Part shown: piece by piece, positions 24,939 to 34,518 of the stretch
How positions within the stretch are numbered: the stretch's first letter is position 1
Layout of the letters: every line of letters begins with the position of its first letter
Origin: Betaproteobacteria bacterium
GTDB lineage: Bacteria; Pseudomonadota; Gammaproteobacteria; Burkholderiales; SG8-39
DNA length: 64,000 nucleotides
Direction of reading: 5' to 3'
Assembly (NCBI GenBank): GCA_016195915.1
Contig: JACPYS010000009.1
Location: 1-64,000, forward strand
The notes under the pieces: model-generated
The model's input: only the letters and a program-made list of their open reading frames with translations
What the model was told of the DNA's origin: nothing
Databases searched by the model: none
Position numbers and translations under genes: made by a program

Positions 24939-26249
24939 ATGCCCGCGTCTTCCAGATCCGCGACGACCGCGCTGCTCCCGGTCACGATCCAGCCGGGCAA
25001 TATCCGCTATGCACCGGGCGTGCGGGCGGGCCGCTGGGTGTTTGCTACCGGGCACAAGGGGACCGCCGATTTCGCAGGCGGCATGGCGCCCGAGGTACTC
25101 GAGGCCTCGGCGCCGCGCCACGGCCTGCCAAAGCACAGGAAGGAAGCCGAGCGCATCTTCTCGAACTTTGCGAAGATCCTCAAAGCCGGCGGCAGCAACC
25201 GCGAGAGCGTCGTGCGCGTGGACCAGTACTACACCCACGGACAAGTGGTCCCCGCCTACCACGAAGTGCGGCGCGAGTTCTTCCGCGGCCACGTCCCGCC
25301 CAGCACTTCCAACCTGCACCAGAAGTTCCTGCTCTCCGGGCAGGACATGGAAGTGCAGCTGATTGCCGCGGTACCGGGAAAGAGCTTCACGCCACTGCGG
25401 CATCGCCCGAAGAACCTGCCGGTGCATGTGAGCTCGAGCTACAGTCCGGTGCTTGCCTGCGGCGACTTTGTGTTCGTGGCCGGCCAGACCGCGGAGGCGC
25501 TCAAGGCGGAGGAAGGTCCGATCGACCCTTCCGCGCGCCTGCCCGCCGGGCACCTGTGGAAGGGCACGCCGATCAAGCTCGAGACCGAGTTCGTGATCAC
25601 GAAGAAGCTCGAACCCGCGCTCGCCGCCGTGGGCAACACGCTCGAGGAGGTGGTGAAGGCGCAGGTCTATCTTCGCGATATCGAGGACACCCCGAAGTTC
25701 AACGAGGTCTGGGCAAAGCATTTCCCCGAGGCGCCGCCTGCCACCACCATCATCACCACCGCGACGCCCGGTTTCGTGTGCGAAGCGAGCCGCATCGAGA
25801 TCAATACGATCAGCGTGCGCCGCGGCGGCCGCACGAAGAAACAGGTCATCGATGCGGGCGCGCCTACGGCCTACGCCGGCCACGTGCAGGCAGTCCGTGC
25901 CGGCGACCTTTTGTTCCTCGCGGGCCTGATGGCGGTGGACAAGAGCGGCGCGCTCGCGGCCGAAGCGCGCACCGATCCGCGCCAGCCCTATTTCGGCAGC
26001 GCGGTGCAACTGCAGATGAACCTCATGCTCGCGCGGGCACAGCGCATCTGCCGCAAGGCCGGCACTTCGCTCGCGAACGTGGTGCGGGCGCAGCAGTTCC
26101 ATACCAATCTCAGCGACTTCAACGCCGCCTGGCAGATATGGGACCAGCACCTGCCGGGACAGTACCTGCCGTTCTCCGCCATCGAAGTGCCGGCGCTCGG
26201 CGTGCCGGGCGCGGTGGTCATGCTCGATCTATGGGTCTACGTTCCATGA
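24939..26249 (+). CDS. triple-domain RidA/YjgF family protein
   Basis: 436 residues made of three RidA-like domains, about residues 15-145, 155-290 and 305-436. Each shows a VFATGH/VFVAGQ/LFLAGL start strand and a VVRVDQYYTH, VVKAQVYLRD or VVRAQQFHTN strand. Classical RidA is one domain that forms a trimer and hydrolyses reactive imines or enamines from amino-acid metabolism, using an Arg near the C-terminal strand; that Arg is not obvious in all three units, so at least some sites may be non-catalytic. The stop overlaps the next start as ATGA, tying it to a Bug receptor. Confidence 0.8.
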   Translation: MPASSRSATTALLPVTIQPGNIRYAPGVRAGRWVFATGHKGTADFAGGMAPEVLEASAPRHGLPKHRKEAERIFSNFAKILKAGGSNRESVVRVDQYYTHGQVVPAYHEVRREFFRGHVPPSTSNLHQKFLLSGQDMEVQLIAAVPGKSFTPLRHRPKNLPVHVSSSYSPVLACGDFVFVAGQTAEALKAEEGPIDPSARLPAGHLWKGTPIKLETEFVITKKLEPALAAVGNTLEEVVKAQVYLRDIEDTPKFNEVWAKHFPEAPPATTIITTATPGFVCEASRIEINTISVRRGGRTKKQVIDAGAPTAYAGHVQAVRAGDLLFLAGLMAVDKSGALAAEARTDPRQPYFGSAVQLQMNLMLARAQRICRKAGTSLANVVRAQQFHTNLSDFNAAWQIWDQHLPGQYLPFSAIEVPALGVPGAVVMLDLWVYVP

Positions 26250-27214
26250 GCAAAATCCTTTGCGTCCTTCTCCTGCTCGCGGCGCCGGCGCTCGCCCACG
26301 CGCAATCCCCGGTACCGGATTTTCCTCCGCCCCAGATCCGCATCGTGGTCCCCTTTACCGCCGGCGGTGGCACGGACGTGATCATGCGCATCGTCGCGCA
26401 ACACCTCGCCCAGGCGTGGAAGATCACGGTGCTGGTCGAAAACCGCGTCGGCGCCGGCGGCGTGATCGGCTCGCAGTACGTGACCACCCAGCCACCCGAC
26501 GGGCGCAGCTTCCTCGCGGTGGCGAGCGCCTTCGGCGTGCGCGCCGCGATCGACCGCACCGTGCCCTACGACGTGACAAAGGATTTCTCGGGCGTCGGGC
26601 AGATGGCCCGCTCGCCGAGCTTCATGGTGGTCTCGCCCTCGCACGGCTTCAAATCGCTGCAGGACCTCATCATGTATGCGAAGAAACAGCCCGGCGGCAT
26701 CCTGTATGGCTCCGCGGGTGTAGGCAGCACAGCGCACCTGCATTCCGCGGCGGTTGCGCACCTCGCCGGCATCAAGGCGGAGCACGTCGCCTACCGGGGA
26801 ACACCGGAGGCTGTCAACGACGCGATGACGGGTCGCGTGCTCTACGCCTTCGCGCCCGGCCCGAATGCGATTCCGCTCGCGAAGAGCGGCAAGTTGCAGA
26901 TCCTCGCGACCACCTCGCCCGCCGGTGCGCGCTTCCATCCGGGCGTGCCGACGCTCGAGCAGGCCGGCGTGCCGGGCTACGAAGGCGACGACTGGTTCGG
27001 CGTGTTCGCGCCCGCCGGCACCCCGCTCGCGATCCGCGAGCGCATGGCGAAAGAAATGGCGCGCATTCTCGATCTGCCCGAGGTGCGTGAGCGCCTCGCC
27101 GCGCTCGGCGCGGAGCCCGCCCCCTCGGGCCCCGCGCAGTTCGAGGCGATGGTACGCGACTACCTCGCCTTCACGCGCAAGCTCGGCGAAGAAGTCGGCA
27201 TCAAGCCTCAGTAA
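26246..27214 (+). CDS. Bug/TctC-family periplasmic receptor coupled to the RidA gene
   Basis: 322 residues. Signal peptide ILCVLLLLAAPALAHAQS, then PPQIRIVVPFTAGGGTDVIMR, NRVGAGGVIGSQYV, YGSAGVGSTAHLH and VPTLEQAGVPGYEGDDW. TAGGG replaces the common PPGG in the ligand loop. The ATGA overlap with the triple RidA gene means both are made from one message, so the ligand may be a nitrogen compound whose breakdown gives imines. No transporter membrane genes are near. Confidence 0.85.
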   Translation: MSKILCVLLLLAAPALAHAQSPVPDFPPPQIRIVVPFTAGGGTDVIMRIVAQHLAQAWKITVLVENRVGAGGVIGSQYVTTQPPDGRSFLAVASAFGVRAAIDRTVPYDVTKDFSGVGQMARSPSFMVVSPSHGFKSLQDLIMYAKKQPGGILYGSAGVGSTAHLHSAAVAHLAGIKAEHVAYRGTPEAVNDAMTGRVLYAFAPGPNAIPLAKSGKLQILATTSPAGARFHPGVPTLEQAGVPGYEGDDWFGVFAPAGTPLAIRERMAKEMARILDLPEVRERLAALGAEPAPSGPAQFEAMVRDYLAFTRKLGEEVGIKPQ

Positions 27215-27226
27215 CTGCAGGGCTGG

Positions 27227-28516
27227 TCATTTCCTCACCCACGTCGCCTGCACCTTCTCGATGCCCGAGCAATCCGTGTACTGCGTCGTCGATTCGAGGG
27301 AAAACCCCGACGCGGCGTACTCGCGGTTTTTGCGCTCGTAGTTCATTCTGGTGATGCCCCACCAGGTCAGGAACCCGGTGTTCGGCGGGAGCGGCTTCCA
27401 GTCGGCACGAAACCGCTCGCCGTCTTTTCCGCACCCGCCTTCGATCCGGGGCGGGTAGTAGCCGTTCCTGGACCAGGCGTCGAATTCGCGCTGCAAGCGC
27501 TCGGACGTCATCCATTCTGCGCTCGGCCGGTAGAGGCCGGCGAGCGAACCGACTTCGTCCACGATCGCGAGCAGGCCGGCCGCCGCGGCGAGCACGGTCG
27601 CCACGGCGACGACATGCCCCGCACTGTCGGGCACGTTCGCTTGCCCCGGCGGCGACAGAATGGGCGTCTCCGGAGCGCCGTAGACCGGCACCGCGAACCG
27701 CGCGAAAAAATCGATACCGGGCACCTTCTTCTCCACTTCGAGTAGCCAGACCGGCCCGCTGATCCGCTCCAAAAACCCGGGTCGGAGGGGAGGAATCCTC
27801 TGCGCGGGAGCGCGCGGAATCTGCAATCGTACGTTGACGATGATTCGCTTTTCCGCCTGTACCGGCACCACGATGCGTTGCTCCATCCGCCACACCTCCA
27901 CGAGGCGTTTGCTCGTCTGCACCATATTCTTCAGGCGCACGACGACGGTATTGTCCGGATCCGCAGACAGGGCGCACTCGACATCGGCCTTCAGCCAGCC
28001 GCCCACCACTCCCGGCAAGGTAATGAGCCGGCACACGCTGTCGCCATAGCGCCGGTACCTGAGTCTCCAATAGGTGAGCCCAATGACAATGAAACTGAGC
28101 ACGGACCCCATCAACAGGCCCGGGAACAGCAGGTTCTCGCCGGATCGGGTCGTCGGAACGGCGATCCCCAGCCAGAAGAAGAACACCGCCGGCGCGCCGA
28201 AGAACAGATACGCGAGCAGCAGGAAGGCGCCGCCCACCGGATTGCCGAACACGATCTCGCGCCGCCGCCACGCCCGGCTCCTGAGCCAGGGCCGCACTTG
28301 GAGTTCTTCGCGCGAAGGCATCTCCTTGCGCTCCTCCCTGCGCTCCTCGAGCCAGACCCAGACCAGGCGCAGGCCGTAGAGAAAAACGACGGCCGCTAGG
28401 ACTCCGCCGAGCAGCGCGTACTCGCCCCTTACGCTGCCAGCGATCAGCCGAAATCCGAACAGACTCACCGCAAGACAGAAGATTCCGGGGATCAGCTTGG
28501 GGAGGTGGATTTCCAT
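27227..28516 (-). CDS. integral membrane protein of unknown function
   Basis: 429 residues. Four hydrophobic helices lie in the N-terminal 170 residues (FCLAVSLFGFRLIAG, YALLGGVLAAVVFLYGL, AFLLLAYLFFGAPAVFFFWL and FPGLLMGSVLSFIVIGL) and one near residue 310 (AGHVVAVATVLAAAAGLL). The part between forms a beta-rich domain with VVVRLKNMVQ and IVVPVQAEKRIIV. A second soluble part closes the protein with two Cys (GGCGKDG, TDCSG). I recognise no family. Convergent with the upstream Bug gene. Confidence 0.5.
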   Translation of the reverse strand: MEIHLPKLIPGIFCLAVSLFGFRLIAGSVRGEYALLGGVLAAVVFLYGLRLVWVWLEERREERKEMPSREELQVRPWLRSRAWRRREIVFGNPVGGAFLLLAYLFFGAPAVFFFWLGIAVPTTRSGENLLFPGLLMGSVLSFIVIGLTYWRLRYRRYGDSVCRLITLPGVVGGWLKADVECALSADPDNTVVVRLKNMVQTSKRLVEVWRMEQRIVVPVQAEKRIIVNVRLQIPRAPAQRIPPLRPGFLERISGPVWLLEVEKKVPGIDFFARFAVPVYGAPETPILSPPGQANVPDSAGHVVAVATVLAAAAGLLAIVDEVGSLAGLYRPSAEWMTSERLQREFDAWSRNGYYPPRIEGGCGKDGERFRADWKPLPPNTGFLTWWGITRMNYERKNREYAASGFSLESTTQYTDCSGIEKVQATWVRK

Positions 28517-28570
28517 GGCCCGGCTATCAGCCGCGAAGATTCCCCCGATTGCGGAACAGCGTGAAGCAAT

Positions 28571-29539
28571 TCATCTCGCGACGTCACATTGCGTCTGCGC
28601 CAGAACCGCTTCCAGTTCGGCACGGGAGGTGAGGACGCGATCGCCGCGCTGCGAACGAGCGATGGCGGCGAGAGCCACGCCGCGCCGCAGGCCGGCGCGG
28701 AGATCGCCGTCGAGGAAGCCATCGAGCGCGCCGGCCGCGAAGGCATCGCCGCCGCCGATGCGGTCTACCACAGTGGCGGGTAACGCGGGTTGCTGGAGGA
28801 AGTCGTCCCCCTGAAGCAGCGCCGCTCCCTCCTCGCCAAACGTGCCGAAGATGGCCTGCGCGCGCGATAGCTTCTGCAACGCGGTGAGTTGCGCTCGCGG
28901 GCCGCCAGTGCAGCCGAACAAGGCGGCGGCGTCGGTGTTCCTGCAAAACAGCAGGTCGGCTTCGGCGACGAGGGGACGCAATCGTTCGCCGGCAAGCGCC
29001 TCGCTCCAGAGCTTGGCGCGGTAATTCACGTCGAAGCTCACGGTCACGCCCGCAGCGTGCGCGCGCCGTACCGCCTCGGTCACCACCGCGTGGCATCCCT
29101 CGCTCAGCCCCGCGGTGATTCCAGTCACGTGCAGGATGCGTGTGTCGCGCAGGTAATCCCAATCCACGTCCGCTACGGTCATTCGCGCCGCCGCAGAATC
29201 CGCGCGGTCGTAGATCACCTGGATGGCGCGCGGGGCGCCCGCATATTCAATGAAATAGGTGCCGATGCGCTCGCCCGGCACGCGCCTCACCGCGGCGAGG
29301 TCCACGCCATCGGCGCGCAAGCGGCGCATCACGGCGTTGCCCAATGCGTGGTCGGGCAGCCGGCTCACCCAAGCGCTGCGCCGCCCCAGCCGGGCGAGCG
29401 CCACACACACGTTGCATTCCGCGCCGCCGATCTCCACATCCAGCGTGCTCATGTCATCGAGCCGCTCTCCGGCGGGGACGCTGAGCCGCAGCATCGCTTC
29501 GCCGAGGCCGACGACATCGAACCGATTGAACTGTGTCAT
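28571..29539 (-). CDS. PfkB-family sugar kinase, 2-keto-3-deoxygluconate kinase-like
   Basis: 322 residues. N-terminal PfkB signature VVGLGEAMLRLSVP and VEIGGAECNVCVALARLG, a DVNYRAKLW motif typical of KdgK-type kinases, and the C-terminal signature VVDRIGGGDAFAAGALDGF with catalytic Asp 265; the usual GAGD is GGGD here. It should phosphorylate a keto-deoxy sugar acid or ribose-like sugar with ATP. No Entner-Doudoroff aldolase or sugar transport gene is beside it, so the substrate assignment stays at family level. Confidence 0.75.
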   Translation of the reverse strand: MTQFNRFDVVGLGEAMLRLSVPAGERLDDMSTLDVEIGGAECNVCVALARLGRRSAWVSRLPDHALGNAVMRRLRADGVDLAAVRRVPGERIGTYFIEYAGAPRAIQVIYDRADSAAARMTVADVDWDYLRDTRILHVTGITAGLSEGCHAVVTEAVRRAHAAGVTVSFDVNYRAKLWSEALAGERLRPLVAEADLLFCRNTDAAALFGCTGGPRAQLTALQKLSRAQAIFGTFGEEGAALLQGDDFLQQPALPATVVDRIGGGDAFAAGALDGFLDGDLRAGLRRGVALAAIARSQRGDRVLTSRAELEAVLAQTQCDVAR

Positions 29540-29672
29540 GGACCAGGCGGCCGTTGAAATGCCCGTGAATTCGCCTCAGGTCGCCTTGCCGGCGAGAGAC
29601 CGAATCTTACTCCGGAGACTGGTTATCCGGCCGCGCGGGAAGCACTACACTCCCGCCAGGGGAGAATCCGCC

Positions 29673-30155
29673 GTGCCGCTCTGGATACCGATCACCATCG
29701 CTGCCGCGCTGTGCCAGAACATCCGCACGACCTTGCAGCAGAACATTCGCAGCCTGCTGAGCGTCGATGGCGCGAACTTCGTCCGTTACCTCTACGGTGC
29801 CCCGCTCGCGCTATCCATGCTTGCCCTCCTGATCTGGGGGCACCGGCCGCCGGCTGCCGATGATTTCGGCGGCGTTTCTCGGGCTCGTGACCATTGCAGG
29901 CGTTGCCCAGATCGTCGCGACCTCGCTGATGATTCACTCTTTCTCTCTGCGCAACTACACGGTCGGCACGGTCTATTCGAAGACGGAAACGGTGTTCGTG
30001 GCCCTGTTCGCCACCTTCATCGCCGGCGAACCCCTGAAAGTCGGCGCCTGGATCGGCATCCTGGTCTGCCTCGGCGGCGTCGTCATTCTGAGCGTGCGCG
30101 GCAGGTTCCCGGACGCGCGGAGCCTGCTCGCCGACCTCACCCACAAGGGCGCGCT
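29673..30155 (+). pseudogene. frameshifted and truncated duplicate of the EamA transporter
   Basis: From about 29640 the sequence follows 33580-34095 closely, including the GTG start, the preceding caggggag, and MPLWIPITIAAALCQNIRTT. At 29836-29840 there are five G where the intact copy has four (33776-33779); this adds one base, and the protein continues only in another frame (FLGLVTIAGVAQIVATSLMI and on). Similarity stops near THKGAL at about 30155, about half-way through the gene. It is a dead partial duplication. Confidence 0.85.
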
Positions 30156-30257
30156 GCGACGCGGTGCTGGCGGCAGTTCCCGAGGCGGCGCTATCAAGTT
30201 CATGTTCATTGCCGGGTCCACCTCGGCGTAATATGGACGCAACACGGGGGAAGAACC

Positions 30258-31565
30258 ATGAGAACAGCGTCGTTCGCGGCGGCTATTGTTTGCGCCCAGT
30301 TTTCTCTTTCCGCATACGGGCAGTCGAACAATGACTTCCATGCGCAGGTGGACCAGCTCGCGGATCGCGTTGAATCGCGCGTCATCGCCTGGCGCCGCGA
30401 CATTCACGCTAACCCCGAGCTCGGCAATCGCGAGTTTCGCACGGCAAAGCTCGTCGCGGAACACCTGCGCAGCCTCGGCCTCGAAGTCAGGACTGGCATT
30501 GCGCACACGGGCGTAGTCGCTCTGTTGCGCGGCGGGAAGCCGGGCCCGGTGGTCGCGCTGCGAGCAGACATGGATGCGTTGCCGGTGACAGAGCAGAGTG
30601 ATGTACCGTTCGCGTCGAAAGTGAAAGCCATGTGGTCGGGCCAGGAAAGCGGCGTCATGCACGCCTGCGGCCACGATGGCCACGTCGCAATCCTCATGGG
30701 CGTGGCGGAGATACTTGTGTCGATGAAAGACCGGGTGCCGGGAACTGTGAAGTTCATATTCCAACCCGCGGAAGAAGGCGCGCCCGCGGGCGAGGAAGGC
30801 GGCGCGCGCCTGATGGTAAAGCAAGGCGTACTCGCCGATCCGGTGCCGGCGGCGATTTTTGGGCTGCATCTTTCAAGCGCCGGACCGATCGGCCGCATCG
30901 GCTATCGGTCGGGTCCCTACATGTCAAGCCAGGACAACTTCAAGATCAATGTCAAAGGTAGGCAGACTCACGGCGCGCGGCCCTGGGCGGGCGTCGATCC
31001 GATTGTCATCGCAGCGCAGATCGTGCTCGGGGTGCAGACCATACAGAGTCGCCAGTTGGACGTTTCGCTCGAGCCTTCGGTCATTACGATCGGCGCGATT
31101 CACGGCGGCAACCGGGAAAACATCATTCCCGATACCGTCGAGATGATCGGGACAATCCGCACGTTCGACGAAGGGATGCGCCGCGACATCCACAAGCGAA
31201 TGCAGCAAACTGCGCAATCGATCGCCCAAAGCGCGGGAGGCAGTGCCGAGTTCGCGCTTTTCGAGGGATACGATACGACCGTGAACCACGAGAAACTCAC
31301 CGAGCGTGCAGTGGCATCGCTGCGCCGCTCGGCCGGCGGGGCGAACGTGGCCATGATCCCGAAGATCACCGCGTCGGAAGATTTTTCAGCCTACCAGAAA
31401 GTGATCCCGGGGTTCTATTTTCACCTGAGTGCCCGGCCAAAAGACCTGCCCCCCGAGAAAATCGGGCCGAACCATTCGCCCCTTTTCATCATGGACGAGG
31501 CGGCATTCAAGATCGGCGTCAAGGCGCTGACCAACCTCACACTCGACTATCTTTCGGGTAATTGA
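30258..31565 (+). CDS. M20-family amidohydrolase (hippurate hydrolase/indole-acetyl-amino-acid hydrolase type)
   Basis: 435 residues with a signal peptide ending near LSAYGQ, so probably exported, which is unusual since most bacterial homologues are cytoplasmic. Metal and catalytic residues are present: DMDALPVTE, HACGHDGH (residues 135-142), the QPAEEGAPAGEEGG Glu pair and the closing NHSPLFIMDE. The dimerisation domain includes KGRQTHGARPWAGVDPI. Such enzymes hydrolyse N-acyl amino acids using two zinc or manganese ions. It is flanked by the two EamA copies and convergent with the DUF885 gene. Confidence 0.85.
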   Translation: MRTASFAAAIVCAQFSLSAYGQSNNDFHAQVDQLADRVESRVIAWRRDIHANPELGNREFRTAKLVAEHLRSLGLEVRTGIAHTGVVALLRGGKPGPVVALRADMDALPVTEQSDVPFASKVKAMWSGQESGVMHACGHDGHVAILMGVAEILVSMKDRVPGTVKFIFQPAEEGAPAGEEGGARLMVKQGVLADPVPAAIFGLHLSSAGPIGRIGYRSGPYMSSQDNFKINVKGRQTHGARPWAGVDPIVIAAQIVLGVQTIQSRQLDVSLEPSVITIGAIHGGNRENIIPDTVEMIGTIRTFDEGMRRDIHKRMQQTAQSIAQSAGGSAEFALFEGYDTTVNHEKLTERAVASLRRSAGGANVAMIPKITASEDFSAYQKVIPGFYFHLSARPKDLPPEKIGPNHSPLFIMDEAAFKIGVKALTNLTLDYLSGN

Positions 31566-31607
31566 CTTGCGCGATAAAAAATTGACGGTTGCGCTCCCGC
31601 TCTCCCG

Positions 31608-33425
31608 CTAATTGAGGGAACGAGCGCGCTCCGCGGCAATCCAATCGTCGACGCAGCGTTCGAGCACCGGCAACGGCACCGCGCCGTTGTCCAGCACGGC
31701 CATGTGAAAACGGCGCAGGTCGAAGCGCTCGCCGAGCGCGGCGCGCGCCCGGTCGCGCAATTCAATGATCTTCAGCTCGCCAATCATGTAGCCCAGGGCC
31801 TGCCCGGGCCAGACGTAATAGCGGTCGACCTCGGCTTCGACCGTCTCGCGCGCAAAATCGGTGCGCTCGGTCATCCAGTCGATCGCCTGCGCGCGCGTCC
31901 AGCCGAACGCATGGATGCCTGTGTCGACTGCGAGGCGCGCGGCGCGAAAGATCTGCCACTGCAGATGGCCAAAGCGGCTGTAAGGCTCCTTGTAGAGTCC
32001 CAACTGGTCGCCAAGCGTTTCGGCGTACAGCGCCCAGCCTTCGATAAAGGCAGTGTAGTAGGTGACGCGCCGGAACTGCGGCAGGTTTGTAAGTTCCTGT
32101 GCGCGGGCGATCTGAAGATGATGGCCGGGCACCGCCTCATGCGCGAACAGGGTCTCCATGCCCCAGATCGGACGCCGCGCGAGCGCGGCCGTGTTGGCGT
32201 TGAACCAGCCGGGCCGTGTCCCGTCCGGCGCCGGTGAATCGTAATATTCCGCCCTGCCTGCGCCCAGATGCGCGGGGATTGCGCGGATGCCGTACTGCGC
32301 GCGCGGCAGCTCGGCGAACAGTTTCGGCAATTCCGGATCGACGCGTCCGGCGATGTCCCGATAGCCGGCCAGCAGCGCCTCGGCGCTGGCGTGAAAAAAG
32401 CGCGGGTCGCTGTTCAAGAATTTCACGAACTGCGCGAAATCGCCCTCGAACCCGGAGAGCTTCATCTGCGCTTCCATCTCAGCTCGCAAGCGCGCGACTT
32501 CGCGCTGTCCGATGGCGTGGATCGCGTTTGCCGGGAGATCGGTGGTCGTGCGCAACCGAATGAGGTAGTCGTACGCGGCGGCTCCGCCCGGATAACTGCC
32601 GAGCGCGCCGTCGGCCGGGGCGCGTGGCAGATATTCGGTGGCGATGAAGCTGCGCAGGCGCGACATCGCGGGATAGACCTGCTCCCGCAGCGCACGCTGG
32701 CCCTCGGCGGAAAGCTGGTTGCGCAGGATCTCGGGCAGGTCCGCGCCCAGGCGCGTGAAGGGTTCGTACAGCACGCTCTGCGTCACGTCTTCGTTTAACT
32801 GGCCGTCGATCTGCGCCAGCACGCGTTGCATGGAAGGCCGGAACGTCACCCAGCCCATGGCGATCCCTTCGCGCAGTCGCTCGATCACCTGGTCCACGGC
32901 GCGCGGAAATGCCGCCATGCGCGCAAGCACGTTCCGCGCATCGGCTTCGCGAGCCGCGGGGCTGACGCGAAGGAGTTCGGAAAAGCCCAGGTGCAGGCCC
33001 TCCTGTGCATCGACTACCTGGGTACGCAGACCCGCATGCGCCTCGCCCTCGATCCACTGGAGCGTGTTGGCGAGCAGGATGTCGTACGAAATCCGGTCCG
33101 CAGAAGACAAGCTGGCAGGTTCGATGGAGCGCAGGCGCGCGAGGCGGTCGCGCGCGTACGCGTACGCCTGGTTCTCCGCTTGACGCGAGCGGTCGTTCAA
33201 CCGGTCGCCGTAGCGGTGATCACCGCGAAACGTTGCCCATTCCGGAAACGTGCGCATGCGCCACTGCCAGTCGGCATCGAACAGTTCGTGCAGACGGCGC
33301 GTTTCGCCGGGGTCTGCCGGCGCGGGCTGTGCGAGGGCTGCGCCGGCAACAAGCACAAGCAGGCACAGCATCCCACGGAGCAAGGTGCCCCTCCAGAGCC
33401 CCGTCCTGTCCTCGCGAGCACGCAT
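31608..33425 (-). CDS. DUF885 family putative metallopeptidase
   Basis: 605 residues from the ATG at 33425; the frame upstream of it is promoter sequence. A hydrophobic segment LLRGMLCLLVLVAGAALAQ forms a signal peptide. The HEAVPGHHLQ stretch with the later E in FIEGWALYAE is the zinc-type motif of DUF885, a family related to the M32-like peptidases. The gene is convergent with the M20 hydrolase and could complete peptide breakdown in the periplasm. A TATAAT sits about 95 bases upstream in a motif shared with a Bug promoter. Confidence 0.8.
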   Translation of the reverse strand: MRAREDRTGLWRGTLLRGMLCLLVLVAGAALAQPAPADPGETRRLHELFDADWQWRMRTFPEWATFRGDHRYGDRLNDRSRQAENQAYAYARDRLARLRSIEPASLSSADRISYDILLANTLQWIEGEAHAGLRTQVVDAQEGLHLGFSELLRVSPAAREADARNVLARMAAFPRAVDQVIERLREGIAMGWVTFRPSMQRVLAQIDGQLNEDVTQSVLYEPFTRLGADLPEILRNQLSAEGQRALREQVYPAMSRLRSFIATEYLPRAPADGALGSYPGGAAAYDYLIRLRTTTDLPANAIHAIGQREVARLRAEMEAQMKLSGFEGDFAQFVKFLNSDPRFFHASAEALLAGYRDIAGRVDPELPKLFAELPRAQYGIRAIPAHLGAGRAEYYDSPAPDGTRPGWFNANTAALARRPIWGMETLFAHEAVPGHHLQIARAQELTNLPQFRRVTYYTAFIEGWALYAETLGDQLGLYKEPYSRFGHLQWQIFRAARLAVDTGIHAFGWTRAQAIDWMTERTDFARETVEAEVDRYYVWPGQALGYMIGELKIIELRDRARAALGERFDLRRFHMAVLDNGAVPLPVLERCVDDWIAAERARSLN

Positions 33426-33518
33426 TGCCAAGACTCCCGAATTCAGAAGAACAACGACGCCCGGATCGACCGGCCCGCGCGGCACGCAGATTTCCTTCCT
33501 GCCGTTGCCTGTGGCGTC

Positions 33519-33540
33519 GATTATAGTATCGGCGAACAAC
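33519..33540 (-). promoter_or_regulatory. second copy of the shared TATAAT motif
   Basis: This 22-base stretch matches 18808-18829 at 21 positions. On the minus strand it presents TATAAT (33520-33525) about 95 bases upstream of the DUF885 start, nearly the same distance as for the Bug receptor at 18720. It also lies in a divergent intergenic region. A common regulatory signal is the simplest reading. Confidence 0.4.
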
Positions 33541-33612
33541 GCGATCGCGGAAGAGCGCGTGACAGACGCGCCGTGACGGAAGCCATACACTCCCGTCAGG
33601 GGAGAAGACGCC

Positions 33613-34518
33613 GTGCCGCTCTGGATACCGATCACCATCGCCGCCGCGCTGTGCCAGAACATCCGCACCACGCTGCAGCAGAAGATTCGCGGGCTGCTGA
33701 GCGTCGACGGCGCGAACTTCGTGCGTTATCTCTACGGCGCTCCGCTCGCGCTGGGCACGCTGGCCTTTCTCATCTGGGGCACCGGCCGCCGGCTGCCGGC
33801 GATTTCCGCCGCGTTTCTCGGGCTCGTGACCATTGCAGGCGTCGCCCAGATCGTCGCGACTTCGCTGATGATTCATTCGTTCTCCCTGCGCAATTACACG
33901 GTCGGCACGGTGTACTCGAAGACGGAAACGGTGTTCGTGGCCCTGTTTGCCACCTACATCGCGGGCGAGCCCCTGACGCTCGGCGCCTGGGCGGGCATCC
34001 TGGTCTGCCTCGGTGGCGTTGTCATCCTGAGCGTGCGCGGCAAGTTCTCCGGCGTGCGCAGCCTGCTCGCCGACCTCACTCACAAAGGCGCGTTGTACGG
34101 CGTCCTGTCCGGCGCGATCTTCGCCATCGCGGCAGGCACCATACGCGAAGCCTCCAAACTTCTCCCCGACGGCGATTTTCTGATCCGCGGCATCACGGTG
34201 CTCGCGTACATGAACACCATCCAGGTCGTTCTCATGGCCGCCTACCTGTTGCGGCGCGACCGGGCGCAGCTCGGCAAGGTCGCGGCGAACTGGCGTTCCT
34301 CCATCTGGGTCGGGCTATTCAGCGTCCTTGGCTCGGCCGGGTGGGCGCTTGCCATGACGCTTGAAAACGCCGCGCTGGTGCGCGCCGTCGGCCAGATCGA
34401 ACTCGTCTTCACGTTCATCGCCTCGCACGTCGTCCTCAAGGAGAGACCGGCCGTCGGCGAGTGGCTCGGCAGCATCCTCGTCGTGGGCGGCGTCGTCCTC
34501 ATCCTCGTCGTCCGATGA
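33613..34518 (+). CDS. EamA/DMT-superfamily transporter
   Basis: 301 residues, GTG start preceded by caggggag. Ten hydrophobic helices in two five-helix repeats, for example AFLGLVTIAGVAQIVATSL, AWAGILVCLGGVVILSV, LFSVLGSAGWALAMTL and LGSILVVGGVVLILVV. The conserved EamA feature GTVYSKTETVFVALFATYIAGEPL appears in the first half and ELVFTFIASHVVLKERP in the second. These carriers export or import metabolites such as amino acids. A truncated duplicate lies 4 kb upstream. Confidence 0.85.
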   Translation: MPLWIPITIAAALCQNIRTTLQQKIRGLLSVDGANFVRYLYGAPLALGTLAFLIWGTGRRLPAISAAFLGLVTIAGVAQIVATSLMIHSFSLRNYTVGTVYSKTETVFVALFATYIAGEPLTLGAWAGILVCLGGVVILSVRGKFSGVRSLLADLTHKGALYGVLSGAIFAIAAGTIREASKLLPDGDFLIRGITVLAYMNTIQVVLMAAYLLRRDRAQLGKVAANWRSSIWVGLFSVLGSAGWALAMTLENAALVRAVGQIELVFTFIASHVVLKERPAVGEWLGSILVVGGVVLILVVR

